64,000 nucleotides of DNA from assembly GCA_965206445.1 (NCBI GenBank), contig CBDBJR010000002.1, positions 1,674,001 to 1,738,000 of the forward strand. Reading direction: 5' to 3'. The position numbers and the translations under genes are program-made. The notes under the pieces were generated by a model, which searched no databases, had not been told where the DNA came from, and worked only from the letters and a program-made list of their open reading frames with translations. This document shows positions 1 to 8,718 of this stretch, in pieces; within the stretch, counting starts at the first letter, position 1; each line of letters starts with the position of its first letter. The DNA is from CBDBJR01 sp965206445. Lineage in GTDB: Bacteria; Pseudomonadota; Gammaproteobacteria; Arenicellales; Poriferihabitantaceae.

Positions 1-396
1 ATGGTCAAACTGGGCACGGCGCCGCATATTCAACAGGACCTGCCGCAGGGCTCATACGAATCCTGGTTTGGCCGGCCGCAAGCCGAGCTGGATTGGAGCC
101 AGGCGGTCGAGCGGGTCTATAATATTATTCGTGCCGGCAATCCGCAGCCGGGCGCCTGGAGCCGGCATAACGGCCGGGAATTGACCCTGTTTGACGTGCG
201 CAAAGTGGCCGGGGCAGGGCGCCCCGGCGAGGTCATTGCAGTTGATGAGGATAGCTTTACCGTTGCCGCCAACGGCGGGGGGATACAGATTTTTCGCGTG
301 CGTGCCGACGCGGGGAAAGTGAGCGCAAAAGAGTATATCCAGGCCGCAGGGATTACCCGGGGGGATACGCTCGGCGGTGCTGACAGCGCCGCTTAG
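1..396 (+). CDS. Formyltransferase-like protein, C-terminal part (5' end outside window)
   Basis: The frame is open from the first base of the window, so the gene almost certainly starts upstream. The visible 131 residues look like the C-terminal domain of the methionyl-tRNA formyltransferase/ArnA-type formyltransferase family: a conserved stretch around residues 38-52 (IIRAGNPQPGAW) is followed by a small beta-rich domain. The catalytic formyl-transfer domain is not visible, so substrate cannot be assigned; a non-Fmt paralogue is as likely as Fmt. An SDR gene follows after 43 bp on the same strand and may be co-transcribed. Confidence 0.6.
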   Translation: MVKLGTAPHIQQDLPQGSYESWFGRPQAELDWSQAVERVYNIIRAGNPQPGAWSRHNGRELTLFDVRKVAGAGRPGEVIAVDEDSFTVAANGGGIQIFRVRADAGKVSAKEYIQAAGITRGDTLGGADSAA

Positions 397-439
397 GTAT
401 TTCCCGGCCGTCTGCTCAACCCCGATCGGAAAATAATCG

Positions 440-1156
440 ATGACGATATCGTTTGCTAATCGACGCGCTATCGTATTGGGCGGCAGCTCCGGCATCGGCC
501 TGGCGGTGGCGCAGGATCTGACCCACTCGGGCTGTCAGGTAATTTGCGCCGGTCGCCGAAAACAAGCCGACCTGCCGCTGACGATGCCGCAGGGCACGGT
601 CTATGAATCGGTTGACGTGTTGGACCGGGCTGCGTTATCGGCATTGTTTGAAAAATACGCGCCGTTTGATTTTCTGATCAATACCGCCACCGGTGGCCCG
701 CGTACCAAAGGGCCGTTTTGTACGATGGAGCTGGATGATTTTCAGAATTCATTTGCCAAACTGTGGGGCTATGTCAATTCGGTCCGGCTGGGCGCGGCGT
801 GTTTGACCCCGGATGGCGCGATTGTACTGATCAGCGGTTCACCGGCCCGCAAATGCGCCCCCGGGATGATTGCGATTTCCACCGTCGGCAATGCCGTGGA
901 AGGGTTTGTCAGAGGCGTGGCGCCCGAGCTTGCGCCGCGGCGCATCAATGCGGTTTCGCCCGGTTTGATTGACACGCCGATGTTTGCCGTTGAGCAGACG
1001 CAAAGAGACGCTTTTTTTGACGCCGCGACCCGGAATAATGCCATTCCAAGAGCGGGCAAACCGAGTGAGATTTCTCAGGCGGTGTTGTTTCTGCTCGGCA
1101 ATACGTTTGTCACCGGCAGCGTGGTCGATGTTGACGGCGGTATTTTGCTGCCCTGA
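440..1156 (+). CDS. SDR family protein lacking the usual YxxxK active site
   Basis: A 238-residue short-chain dehydrogenase/reductase. The nucleotide-binding glycine motif (GGSSGIG) is at residues 14-20, an N-T-A variant of the NAG motif at 81-83, and the family signature N-x-V-S-P-G near 170-175. The catalytic Tyr-x-x-x-Lys expected near residues 145-149 is replaced by A-I-S-T-V, as in a subgroup of SDR proteins that end in ELAPxRxNxVSPG. It should bind NAD(P) but may not use the standard proton relay. Substrate is unknown. Its 3' end overlaps the convergent queG reading frame by 82 bp. Confidence 0.75.
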   Translation: MTISFANRRAIVLGGSSGIGLAVAQDLTHSGCQVICAGRRKQADLPLTMPQGTVYESVDVLDRAALSALFEKYAPFDFLINTATGGPRTKGPFCTMELDDFQNSFAKLWGYVNSVRLGAACLTPDGAIVLISGSPARKCAPGMIAISTVGNAVEGFVRGVAPELAPRRINAVSPGLIDTPMFAVEQTQRDAFFDAATRNNAIPRAGKPSEISQAVLFLLGNTFVTGSVVDVDGGILLP

Positions 1157-2295
1157 CCATCCGGCTTCGACGATAGCCGCAAGGCCGGCCGGGATTGCGC
1201 AGTAGCCTGGTCGGTGTTGGCCGCCCGCCAATCGACGTGGTGTTGTGCCAGCGCCCAGTGGACGTGCTCGACGACGAGGGCCGATGGATGCGTCAAGCGG
1301 GCTTGCAGCGCTTGCAATACGGGCTCACTGGTGGGTGCGTTGCCCAAAGCGACGGCCACATTGCGCAGCCAGCGTATATGCCCGATGCGACGGATTGCCG
1401 AACCTTCTGTGCGCCGCATAAAAGTGGCTTCGTCCCAGCCAAACAGCGCCACCAGATTTTGATTGTCCAGCTGATGGCGCGGCTGAAAATCTTTTTCCGT
1501 GCTCAGTCTGGCATAGCGATTCCATGGGCAAACCAGCTGGCAATCGTCGCAGCCGTAAATTCGATTGCCGATTGCCTGTCGGTAGGCGAGCGGGATGCTG
1601 CCGTGCAGCTCAATGGTTAAATAAGAGATACACTTTCTGGCATCCAGCCGGTACGGCGCGACGATCGCCTGGGTTGGGCACACCGTCATGCAGGCGTCGC
1701 AACTGCCGCAATGCGACGTGACCGCCTTGTCGATGGGGAGCGGCAAATCGGTGTAAAGCTCACCAAGAAAGAACCAGGAGCCGCTTTTTTGGTTCAAAAT
1801 GTTGGTGTGCTTGCCCAGCCAGCCCTGCCCGGATTTCTGTGCCAGCGGTTTTTCCATCACCGGCGCGCTGTCGCAAAAAGCGCGGTAGCCAAAGCTGCCG
1901 ACTTCGGCGGTGATTTTATCCGCCAGTTTTTGTAATCTCGAGCGCATCAGCTTATGGTAATCCCGCCCCAGCGCATAGCGCGATACATAGCCTTTGTCCG
2001 CATCCTGCAATACCGCCGCGGCTGCCTGCATGGATTGATTCAGGTAATCCATGCGGACGGTTATCACGCGAATCGTCCCGGCAACCAGTTGGTCGGGCCG
2101 CGTGCGCTTAACCCCGTGCTGCTGCATATACCGCATCTCACCATGGTAGCGTCGCGCTAACCAGGCTGAAAGCTGCTGCTCGGCCTGGGTGAGGTCGGTG
2201 TCGGCCACCGCGGTGTGGGCAAAACCCAATTCCGCTCCCCATTGTTTGATCTGCGCCGACAGCGCACGCAGGTCCTGCTGTGACGAATTGAGCAT
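1075..2295 (-). CDS. queG: Epoxyqueuosine reductase QueG
   Basis: QueG reduces epoxyqueuosine to queuosine in tRNA using cobalamin and two [4Fe-4S] clusters. The ferredoxin-type cysteines are clear: CGSCDACMTVCP near residues 196-207 and CDDCQLVCPW near 249-258. The CDSAPVMEK segment around 141-149 carries the presumed catalytic Asp, and a HEAT-like C-terminus follows. The start chosen (MLNSSQQDL) removes a 12-residue extension without family similarity. The last 25-30 residues overlap the end of the SDR gene tail to tail, so the real C-terminus sits on sequence shared with that gene. Confidence 0.92.
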   Translation of the reverse strand: MLNSSQQDLRALSAQIKQWGAELGFAHTAVADTDLTQAEQQLSAWLARRYHGEMRYMQQHGVKRTRPDQLVAGTIRVITVRMDYLNQSMQAAAAVLQDADKGYVSRYALGRDYHKLMRSRLQKLADKITAEVGSFGYRAFCDSAPVMEKPLAQKSGQGWLGKHTNILNQKSGSWFFLGELYTDLPLPIDKAVTSHCGSCDACMTVCPTQAIVAPYRLDARKCISYLTIELHGSIPLAYRQAIGNRIYGCDDCQLVCPWNRYARLSTEKDFQPRHQLDNQNLVALFGWDEATFMRRTEGSAIRRIGHIRWLRNVAVALGNAPTSEPVLQALQARLTHPSALVVEHVHWALAQHHVDWRAANTDQATAQSRPALRLSSKPDGQGSKIPPSTSTTLPVTNVLPSRNNTA

Positions 2296-2472
2296 GCGAC
2301 AAGCATAGCCGCGCCGACGGCATAATGCCAAAGGTTTCTGAACTTATGCAGACTGTGCAGGCTGTGGCGGGCGATTTTCCGCCGGGCGCAGGCGCAGACC
2401 CCGACCGTAATGCCGGGCCGGCCTATTCAATTGGCGGTGCCGTCAATGGTATGATGTGCGTGGTTTACCCTG

Positions 2473-2931
2473 ATGAATCCGCAGCTAAAGACACAGGTAT
2501 TTGAGGTCACAGCCGAGCACTGTATGCTGGAACTGGCGCGCCGCTGGGCGCAACAGCTCAACAGCGGTGATATGGTGTATTTGCTTGGCGACCTGGGGGC
2601 GGGTAAAACCACTTTCGTGCGCGGTGTTTTGCAGGGGCTGGGCCATCACGGGCCGGTAACCAGCCCGACGTATACGTTGGTGGAAATCTACCACCTGCCG
2701 CCGTGGCAGGTGTTTCATCTTGACCTGTACCGCTTAAACCGGGCCCACGAGCTGGAATTGATCGGCTTGCGTGACATGCTGGCGCGACAAACCGTGATGC
2801 TGGTCGAATGGCCGGAAAAAGGGCAGGGCGTATTGCCGCCGGCCGACTATACGCTGCAATTTGACTACACACCGACAGGGCGCCGGGTTGCTATACGCCT
2901 TGCCGACGGCATGGCCGGCAGGAGCGGGTAA
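2473..2931 (+). CDS. tsaE: tRNA threonylcarbamoyladenosine biosynthesis ATPase TsaE
   Basis: A 152-residue P-loop ATPase needed with TsaB and TsaD to form t6A37 in tRNAs reading ANN codons. The Walker A motif GDLGAGKTT is at residues 39-47, followed by SPTYTLVE and HLDLYRL typical of TsaE, and a VEWPEKG segment. The stop is directly followed by the GTG start of amiC with no gap, so the two are translationally coupled. tsaE-amiC-mutL-miaA is a classical gammaproteobacterial order. A TATGAT hexamer lies about 20 bp upstream of the start but has no convincing -35 partner. Confidence 0.95.
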   Translation: MNPQLKTQVFEVTAEHCMLELARRWAQQLNSGDMVYLLGDLGAGKTTFVRGVLQGLGHHGPVTSPTYTLVEIYHLPPWQVFHLDLYRLNRAHELELIGLRDMLARQTVMLVEWPEKGQGVLPPADYTLQFDYTPTGRRVAIRLADGMAGRSG

Positions 2932-4113
2932 GTGCAGCACTATCGGTTTTTCCTGTCGGTATTGCTCTGCTGGTTCAGCTTGTCGCCCCCCGCATCGGCG
3001 GCCGAGGCGCGCATCAGCGAGATCCGCATGTGGCATGCGCCCGATCGCAGTCGCATCGTATTCGATATGGATCAGGCGCGCCAATTCAAGGTTTTCTCGC
3101 TCGAGAACCCGGACCGGGTGGTGGTCGATCTGGCTCAGGTCCGTCTCGCGACGGCATTGCCGACCGCCGCTCAGAGCGGGCAGTTTATTGGCCGCATTCG
3201 ACAGGGAAATCCGGCTTCAGGGGTTACCCGGCTGGTGTTCGATCTGCAAAAGCCGGTGCGGTATTTTGTCCAGCTATTGAAGCCCAATCAGCGATATAAA
3301 TATCGCCTGGTGGTGGATTTTTATCACCGCAATGCGATAATTGGAACCGATAAAGCGACCGCTGCAAAGCGCCCGGAAGCGCCGCCACCCCGGCCAGAAT
3401 CAGCCGGTTCTGAACTGCTGGTGCTAATCGATCCGGGGCATGGCGGCGAAGACCCGGGCGCTACGGGTCGGTGTTGTAAGGAAAAAGACATTGTTTTGCA
3501 GATAGCCAAACGACTGCAACGACTGATTGATCGCCAACCCGGGATGCGAGCGGCGTTGACGCGCACGGGCGATTATTATGTTCCACTGCGCAGGCGCACC
3601 CGCGATGCCCGCAGCCGCAAGGCGGATTTATTTATTTCGGTGCACGCGGATGCGTTCAAGAACAACAGCGCACAGGGCGCCTCAGTGTATGCGTTATCGC
3701 AGCGGGGGGCATCGAATGAAACCGCTCGCTGGCTGGCTAACCGAGAGAATTCTGCCGACCTTATCGGCGGGGTCAGTCTGGCCGACAAGGATAATTTGCT
3801 GGCGGAAGTGCTGCTGGATTTATCGATGACCAAAACCATCAGTGAAAGCCTGCGATTTGGTCGTTCGGTATTGTTTGAGCTAAAGAAAATTGGCAAAGTA
3901 CACAGCAAGTCGGTAGAGCAGGCCGGCTTCGTCGTGCTGAAGTCGCCGGACATTCCGTCGATTCTGGTGGAAACCGCGTATATAACCAATCCGCGGGAGG
4001 AAAAACTCCTGATAAATCCGCGTCATCAGGAAAAAATTGCCGCGGCGGTCGCCGCCGGAGTAAGAAATTATGTATCCAAAAACGGAGTTTTCTCTGTCAA
4101 CCAATCACCCTGA
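2932..4113 (+). CDS. amiC: N-acetylmuramoyl-L-alanine amidase (AmiC/AmiB type)
   Basis: A periplasmic septal amidase that cleaves the MurNAc-L-Ala bond during daughter cell separation. A signal peptide covers about the first 24 residues (ending PPASAAEA), then an AMIN domain (about 27-125) for septal targeting, then the Amidase_3 zinc domain starting at IDPGHGGEDPGATG. Zinc ligands are visible as the His of DPGHGG, the later ISVHADAF His, and an ETAYITN glutamate near the end. No C-terminal LysM is present, unlike AmiB. It starts with GTG adjoining the tsaE stop and its 3' end overlaps mutL by 44 bp. Two adjacent cysteines follow the active-site glycine loop, unusual for this position. Confidence 0.92.
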   Translation: MQHYRFFLSVLLCWFSLSPPASAAEARISEIRMWHAPDRSRIVFDMDQARQFKVFSLENPDRVVVDLAQVRLATALPTAAQSGQFIGRIRQGNPASGVTRLVFDLQKPVRYFVQLLKPNQRYKYRLVVDFYHRNAIIGTDKATAAKRPEAPPPRPESAGSELLVLIDPGHGGEDPGATGRCCKEKDIVLQIAKRLQRLIDRQPGMRAALTRTGDYYVPLRRRTRDARSRKADLFISVHADAFKNNSAQGASVYALSQRGASNETARWLANRENSADLIGGVSLADKDNLLAEVLLDLSMTKTISESLRFGRSVLFELKKIGKVHSKSVEQAGFVVLKSPDIPSILVETAYITNPREEKLLINPRHQEKIAAAVAAGVRNYVSKNGVFSVNQSP

Positions 4114-5971
4114 CCCACTGCCGGTGGCGCGTCGGCCAATCGTGCAGCTGGATGAGCATCTGATTAACCGGATTGCGGCCGGGGAGGTTATCGAGCGCCC
4201 GGCTTCACTGGTCAAGGAGCTGCTGGAAAACAGCCTGGATGCGGCGGCCGACCGGATTTTGATCCAGATCGAGCGTGGCGGCCTCAAGCGTATTTTGGTG
4301 GCCGATAACGGCACCGGCATTCCCCGGGACGAGCTGCCGTTGGCGCTGGCCTCGCATGCGACCAGTAAACTGCGCCAGTTTGATGATTTGTTCAATGTGG
4401 CCACGCTGGGATTTCGGGGCGAGGCGCTGCCGAGCATTGCCGCCGTTTCCCGGCTGTCGCTACAGTCACGGGTGGCCGATGCAGACAGCGGCTACGCCGT
4501 ATTTTGCCACGGCGGCGGCGCAGTCGGCGCTCCAAAACCGACCGCGCATGCGCCGGGAACCACGGTTGAAGTCACCGATCTGTTTTACAACACCCCGGCA
4601 AGACGCGAATTTCTGCGCACCGATAAAACCGAACTCAAACATATCGACCAGGTCATTCGCCGGGTGGCGCTGAGCCGGTTCGAGGTCGAATTTCGTTTCG
4701 TCAGCGATGGCAAGCAGGTTTTTCACACTGCCGCCGCCCGTACGCAGGCCGAGCGTGAACGCCGGATTGCCGATATTTGCAGCAAGCCGTTTGCCGAGCA
4801 GAGCGTGTATTTGCAAGATGCGGTTCCGTCGCTGTCGCTCTATGGCTGGATCGGATTGCCGGCCTTTTCTCGCAGCCAGCGGGATTTGCAGTATTTGTTT
4901 GTCAATAATCGGGCGGTGCGGGACAACCTGATCGCCCATGCAGTGCGCCGGGCATACTCCGATGTGCTCTACCACGGACGGCATCCGGCGTTTGTTCTGC
5001 TGCTCTCGATCGACCCGCAGCAGGTCGATGTCAACGTGCATCCGGCAAAAACCGAAGTGCGTTTTCGCGATAGCCGCGCGGTGCATGATTATCTGTACCG
5101 GACGCTGCACCGCACTATCGCCGAATTGTCCCCGACCGACGGCGCACCCGCTGTGCCGCTGCCCGGGGCGGTTGCCGCCCATGCGGCAAAAACCGGCTAC
5201 GGCTCGCGTGAGCAGCAGCAAAACCTCAAGATGCTGGTGCAGGGGCAGCTTGATGCCTATCGGCAAATCCAGCCCGGCACGGCCGCCGTCGAGGCAGAAC
5301 CCACTTCACACATGCTCGAGGTGGCCGATGCGACGGTCGACCGGCGCCGCACGCCGACAGCGGACGAGCAGACGTCGCAGTCGGATATCCCGCCCCTGGG
5401 CTACGCGATTGCGCAACTCAAAGGGGTGTATATTCTGGCCGAGAACCGCGACGGGATGATCATCGTCGATATGCATGCGGCGCATGAGCGCATCACGTAT
5501 GAAACCCTCAAACAGCAGCGCGACAACGACCGGGTGCCGGTGCAGTCGCTGCTGGTGCCGGTCAGCCTCACGGTCAGCCCGGCGGAGGTGCGGGCGAGCG
5601 ACACATTTGCGTCGGAGCTCGACGCGATGGGGTTTGAAATTGACCGCATTGGCGAACAGCAGATTGCGATTCGCAGTGCGCCCGAGTTGCTGGTGAATGA
5701 AGATATAGCCAGCCTGGTGCAGGACGTGTTATCCGATCTGGTGGAGCAGGACTGTAGTGATCGGGTTGCCGATAGACAGAATGACGTGCTATCGAGCGTT
5801 GCCTGTCACGGCTCCGTGCGTGCCAATCGGCGCCTTTCGCGCCCCGAAATGGATGCCCTGCTGCGGCAGATGGAGGCGGTCGAGCGCGCCGGCCAATGCA
5901 ACCATGGCCGCCCGACCTGGATGGCGGTGTCTTTGCAAGAGCTCGATAAATGGTTCATGCGTGGCCGCTGA
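4070..5971 (+). CDS. mutL: DNA mismatch repair protein MutL
   Basis: A 633-residue MutL. The N-terminal GHKL ATPase shows the ENSLDAAAD helix, DNGTGI and TLGFRGEAL motifs. The C-terminal dimerisation domain carries DMHAAHERITYE, which fits the D-x-H-A-x2-E-x4-E endonuclease motif, plus ACHGSVRA and CNHGRP. This is the endonuclease-type MutL of Pseudomonas rather than the MutH-dependent E. coli type, so this organism probably nicks the new strand without MutH. The ATG used lies inside amiC (44 bp overlap); later in-frame starts are possible because the first 20 residues are not conserved. Confidence 0.95.
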   Translation: MYPKTEFSLSTNHPDPLPVARRPIVQLDEHLINRIAAGEVIERPASLVKELLENSLDAAADRILIQIERGGLKRILVADNGTGIPRDELPLALASHATSKLRQFDDLFNVATLGFRGEALPSIAAVSRLSLQSRVADADSGYAVFCHGGGAVGAPKPTAHAPGTTVEVTDLFYNTPARREFLRTDKTELKHIDQVIRRVALSRFEVEFRFVSDGKQVFHTAAARTQAERERRIADICSKPFAEQSVYLQDAVPSLSLYGWIGLPAFSRSQRDLQYLFVNNRAVRDNLIAHAVRRAYSDVLYHGRHPAFVLLLSIDPQQVDVNVHPAKTEVRFRDSRAVHDYLYRTLHRTIAELSPTDGAPAVPLPGAVAAHAAKTGYGSREQQQNLKMLVQGQLDAYRQIQPGTAAVEAEPTSHMLEVADATVDRRRTPTADEQTSQSDIPPLGYAIAQLKGVYILAENRDGMIIVDMHAAHERITYETLKQQRDNDRVPVQSLLVPVSLTVSPAEVRASDTFASELDAMGFEIDRIGEQQIAIRSAPELLVNEDIASLVQDVLSDLVEQDCSDRVADRQNDVLSSVACHGSVRANRRLSRPEMDALLRQMEAVERAGQCNHGRPTWMAVSLQELDKWFMRGR

Positions 5972-5998
5972 GTCGCAGTGCCGCTAAGTAACGGCGGT

Positions 5999-6994
5999 AT
6001 GGACGGGCTGTCTGTGGCCGGCGGCGAAACGTTGCCGGTAATATTTCTGTTGGGGCCAACCGCCTGCGGCAAGACCGATCTGGCCGCCTGGCTTTACGCC
6101 AGAGGCTGCCATGAATTGATCAACGTCGACTCGGCGCAGGTGTTTCGGGGTATGGATATCGGTACCGCCAAGCCGGATGCGGCGTACCGCGCAAAAATAC
6201 CGCATTATTTGATTGATGTCCGTGAGCCGGATCAGTCGTATTCTGCGGCTGAGTTTTGTGCCGATGCGGCGGTGCTGATTCGCCAGATTCACAGTCGGGG
6301 CAAGATTCCGGTACTGGTCGGCGGCACCTCATTTTATTTTCACGCACTGGAGCAGGGGTTATCGCGCCTGCCGGCAAAGGATGACGCCGTCCGTAGCCGG
6401 ATCGAAGGCGATATCGAGCGGGTCGGACTGCTCGAAATGCATCGCCGGCTGGCCCAGATCGATGCGGCCACTGCCGCCAGAATTCACCCAGCCGATCGGC
6501 AAAGAGTGCAGCGGGCGCTGGAAATTGCCGCGCTTAGCGGGGCCGCACCGTCGCAGCTGATGCGTCGGCAGCCGGGGACGAAACTGGCGTATCCGCTACT
6601 CAAGCTGGCGTTGTTTGACAGTAGCCGGGCCCGGCTGCATCAGCGCATTGCGGCAAGATTCGAGGCCATGCTGGCGGCCGGGCTGGTCGACGAAGTGGCG
6701 CAATTGAAGAACCGGTTTGCTCATCTTCATGCGCTATCATCGATGCGCACAGTGGGGTATCGTCAGGTTCTGGACTACTTGAATGCGCAAATTGATTATG
6801 CCACCATGGTCGAGCGGGCGGTGAGCGCGACGCGTCAACTGGCGAAAAGGCAGCTCACTTGGCTGCGCCGGCAATCCAATGTAACCTGGTTTGACCGCGG
6901 TCAGCGCCATTTGACCCGCACCTTGGCTGAGTATCTCGACCTGCACCCGATGTTGTTGTACGGCGGTCAGTGCCAAGGCGGTGATCGAGGGTAG
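5999..6994 (+). CDS. miaA: tRNA dimethylallyltransferase MiaA
   Basis: MiaA transfers the dimethylallyl group to A37 of tRNAs reading UNN codons. The P-loop GPTACGKT is near residues 12-25 depending on start, followed by the VDSAQVFRGMDIGTAKP and VGGTSFYF motifs and a typical TRQLAKRQLTWLR C-terminal segment. A GTG 21 bp upstream (5978) is an alternative start only 6 bp after mutL; the ATG was preferred because it gives the usual family length. The gene follows mutL as in most gammaproteobacteria, but hfq, the usual next gene, is not here. Confidence 0.95.
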   Translation: MDGLSVAGGETLPVIFLLGPTACGKTDLAAWLYARGCHELINVDSAQVFRGMDIGTAKPDAAYRAKIPHYLIDVREPDQSYSAAEFCADAAVLIRQIHSRGKIPVLVGGTSFYFHALEQGLSRLPAKDDAVRSRIEGDIERVGLLEMHRRLAQIDAATAARIHPADRQRVQRALEIAALSGAAPSQLMRRQPGTKLAYPLLKLALFDSSRARLHQRIAARFEAMLAAGLVDEVAQLKNRFAHLHALSSMRTVGYRQVLDYLNAQIDYATMVERAVSATRQLAKRQLTWLRRQSNVTWFDRGQRHLTRTLAEYLDLHPMLLYGGQCQGGDRG

Positions 6995-7041
6995 AGCCCG
7001 ATTCTGCGCCAGATACCATCATCCCTGTCACCACGCGCCCG

Positions 7042-7488
7042 ATGCCAGCCCAGCCGCCACTGATTGATTTGCAGGAATTTGAACGGCTTGCGGCCCGGGA
7101 AATGCCGTTTATGTCGTTTATGGGGCTGCGCCTGGAAACGCTTACTAGAAGTGCGGCCAGGGTCAGGGCATTGTACCGGGATGAGTTTCTGCGGCCCGGC
7201 GGCACGATTGCCGGGCCGGTTATGATGGGGCTTGTGGATGTCGCTTTTTATGCGGTGATTCTGGCCAATGTCGGTCTGCTGGAGTTGGCGGTGACGACCA
7301 ATCTGCATATCAATTTCCTGCGCAAGCCGCCCCCGGGGGACCTGATTGCCAGTGCCGGGATCTTGAAACTGGGCAAGCGCCTGGTTGTATGCGAAGGGCA
7401 TATCTATAGTGAATCCACCGGCGAGGCGCACTCGGTGGCGCATGCAACGGGGACCTATTCAATACCGGTTAAGCAACAAGAATCCTAA
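7042..7488 (+). CDS. PaaI-type hotdog-fold thioesterase
   Basis: A 148-residue single hotdog domain. The segment GGTIAGPVMMGLVDVAFYAV matches the conserved helix of the PaaI/YdiI family, where an Asn/Asp and Gly cluster forms the acyl-CoA thioesterase active site; the strand TTNLHINFLRKP is also typical. It probably hydrolyses an acyl- or aryl-CoA in the cytoplasm, but the substrate cannot be told from sequence. It lies 47 bp after miaA on the same strand and may share its transcript. Confidence 0.8.
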   Translation: MPAQPPLIDLQEFERLAAREMPFMSFMGLRLETLTRSAARVRALYRDEFLRPGGTIAGPVMMGLVDVAFYAVILANVGLLELAVTTNLHINFLRKPPPGDLIASAGILKLGKRLVVCEGHIYSESTGEAHSVAHATGTYSIPVKQQES

Positions 7489-7672
7489 ATTAAGGATAAT
7501 TTATCAATACTTTATAAAACAATATTGCTTTTTTGCATGAAGTGTTCCGCAAGGCCGATCTGCCGCATTACAGGCAGGCCATCGGTAAAATAATTGCCTT
7601 TTTCCATGCCGAATAATTTACAATCCACTACAAAAATACGTCACCTGTTCGTTGAATAAAAACTCTGCATCC
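7489..7672. other. AT-rich intergenic region with imperfect inverted repeat
   Basis: A markedly AT-rich spacer between the thioesterase and the CDF transporter. It includes an imperfect inverted repeat at about 7556-7587 (CCGATCTGCC against GGCAG..ATCGG with a three-base bulge), followed by a short AT stretch. This could be a weak terminator for the mutL-miaA operon. The remainder probably holds the promoter of the transporter, but no convincing -35/-10 pair was found. Confidence 0.3.
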
Positions 7673-8608
7673 ATGGGGGTTGTGCTCGCAGCCCTGGTCG
7701 GCAACGGTTTGATTGCCATCACCAAATTTATCGCCTCTACCCTGACCGGCAGTTCGGCTATGCTCAGTGAGGCAATTCACTCGCTGGTCGACACCGGCAA
7801 TCAAGGGCTGCTGATATGGGGGATGAAACGCGCGTCCAGGCCGGCCGATGAGCACCACCCGTTCGGCTACGGTATGGAGCTGTACTTTTGGACCTTCGTG
7901 GTGGCGATTTTGATTTTTGCGATTGGCGCCGGAGTGTCTTTGTACGAAGGCATACAGAAGCTGGACAGCCCGCACCCGATCACGTTGCCCATCGTGAATT
8001 TCATTGTGCTGGGGGTGGCGATGGTGTTTGAGGGCGCCGCCTGGCTGGTCGCATTCAGGGTATTCAGAAAGCGCAAGGGCAAGCTCAGCTACTTTACTGC
8101 GATGCAAAGCAGCAAAGACCCGACCGTCTTCACGGTATTATTCGAAGACAGCGCAGCTATGCTGGGGCTGATGGTGGCCGCCATCGGACTGGCGCTGACG
8201 CAGTGGCTGGACATGCCGATATTCGATGCCATTGCCTCCATCGTTATCGGGGTGATTCTCGCCTGCACCGCAGCGTTACTGGCGTATGAAAGCAAGGGCT
8301 TGCTGATCGGTGAGGCGGCCAGTCCGGAAGTGACAGACGGAATTCGGAAGATCATCCATACCGAACACAACATCATCAATATTAACGAAGTGCTGACGAT
8401 GCACATGGGGCCGAATGATGTGCTGCTCAATATCAGTATTGACTTTACCGATTCGATTTCTGCCGGCACAGTAGAAGGGACTATTTCAAGTTTAGAATCA
8501 AAGATTAAGCAGCAGTATCCAGAAATCGCTCGGATTTTTATCGAAGCCCAGAGCCGGACCGGACATCTACGCAATCTGGCAAACATTCAGCCTGTGGCAA
8601 CGGAATAA
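7673..8608 (+). CDS. Cation diffusion facilitator family transporter
   Basis: An integral membrane metal/proton antiporter of about 311 residues. Several transmembrane helices are followed by a C-terminal cytoplasmic domain of CDF type (IINEVLTMHMGPNDVLLNISIDF). Metal-site motifs are visible: AIHSLVDTGNQ in helix 2 and FEDSAAMLGL in helix 5. The probable cargo is Zn, Fe or Mn; the sequence does not decide. A TTG 21 bp upstream (7652) is an alternative start. It is the last native-looking gene before the dif-like site and the AEP island. Confidence 0.88.
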   Translation: MGVVLAALVGNGLIAITKFIASTLTGSSAMLSEAIHSLVDTGNQGLLIWGMKRASRPADEHHPFGYGMELYFWTFVVAILIFAIGAGVSLYEGIQKLDSPHPITLPIVNFIVLGVAMVFEGAAWLVAFRVFRKRKGKLSYFTAMQSSKDPTVFTVLFEDSAAMLGLMVAAIGLALTQWLDMPIFDAIASIVIGVILACTAALLAYESKGLLIGEAASPEVTDGIRKIIHTEHNIININEVLTMHMGPNDVLLNISIDFTDSISAGTVEGTISSLESKIKQQYPEIARIFIEAQSRTGHLRNLANIQPVATE

Positions 8609-8664
8609 CGAAATACCGCAGAATTGGGGCCGGAGCTGGGGTTTGTGTCCTGGTGGTGTATATT

Positions 8665-8692
8665 GCTTCGCATAATACATATTATGTAAAGT
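8665..8692 (+). other. dif-like XerC/XerD recombination site
   Basis: A 28-bp site with left arm GCTTCGCATAA, 6-bp centre TACATA and right arm TTATGTAAAGT. The E. coli dif arms as I know them are GGTGCGCATAA and TTATGTTAAAT around TGTATA, so 22 of 28 positions agree, including CGCATAA and TTATGT next to the centre. It lies in a non-coding gap, 56 bp after the CDF transporter. It could be the chromosomal dif used by XerCD-FtsK to resolve dimers, or a dif-like attachment site left by an element that integrates through XerCD; the broken gene island starting just to its right suits either. Confidence 0.65.
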
Positions 8693-8718
8693 AAAGAATC
8701 AACCAGCCAATGATGCAG

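Noticed and set aside
4466..5266. 266-codon open frame antisense to mutL
   Set aside because: It lies wholly within a well-supported gene, has no family features, and reflects the high-GC reading-frame bias.
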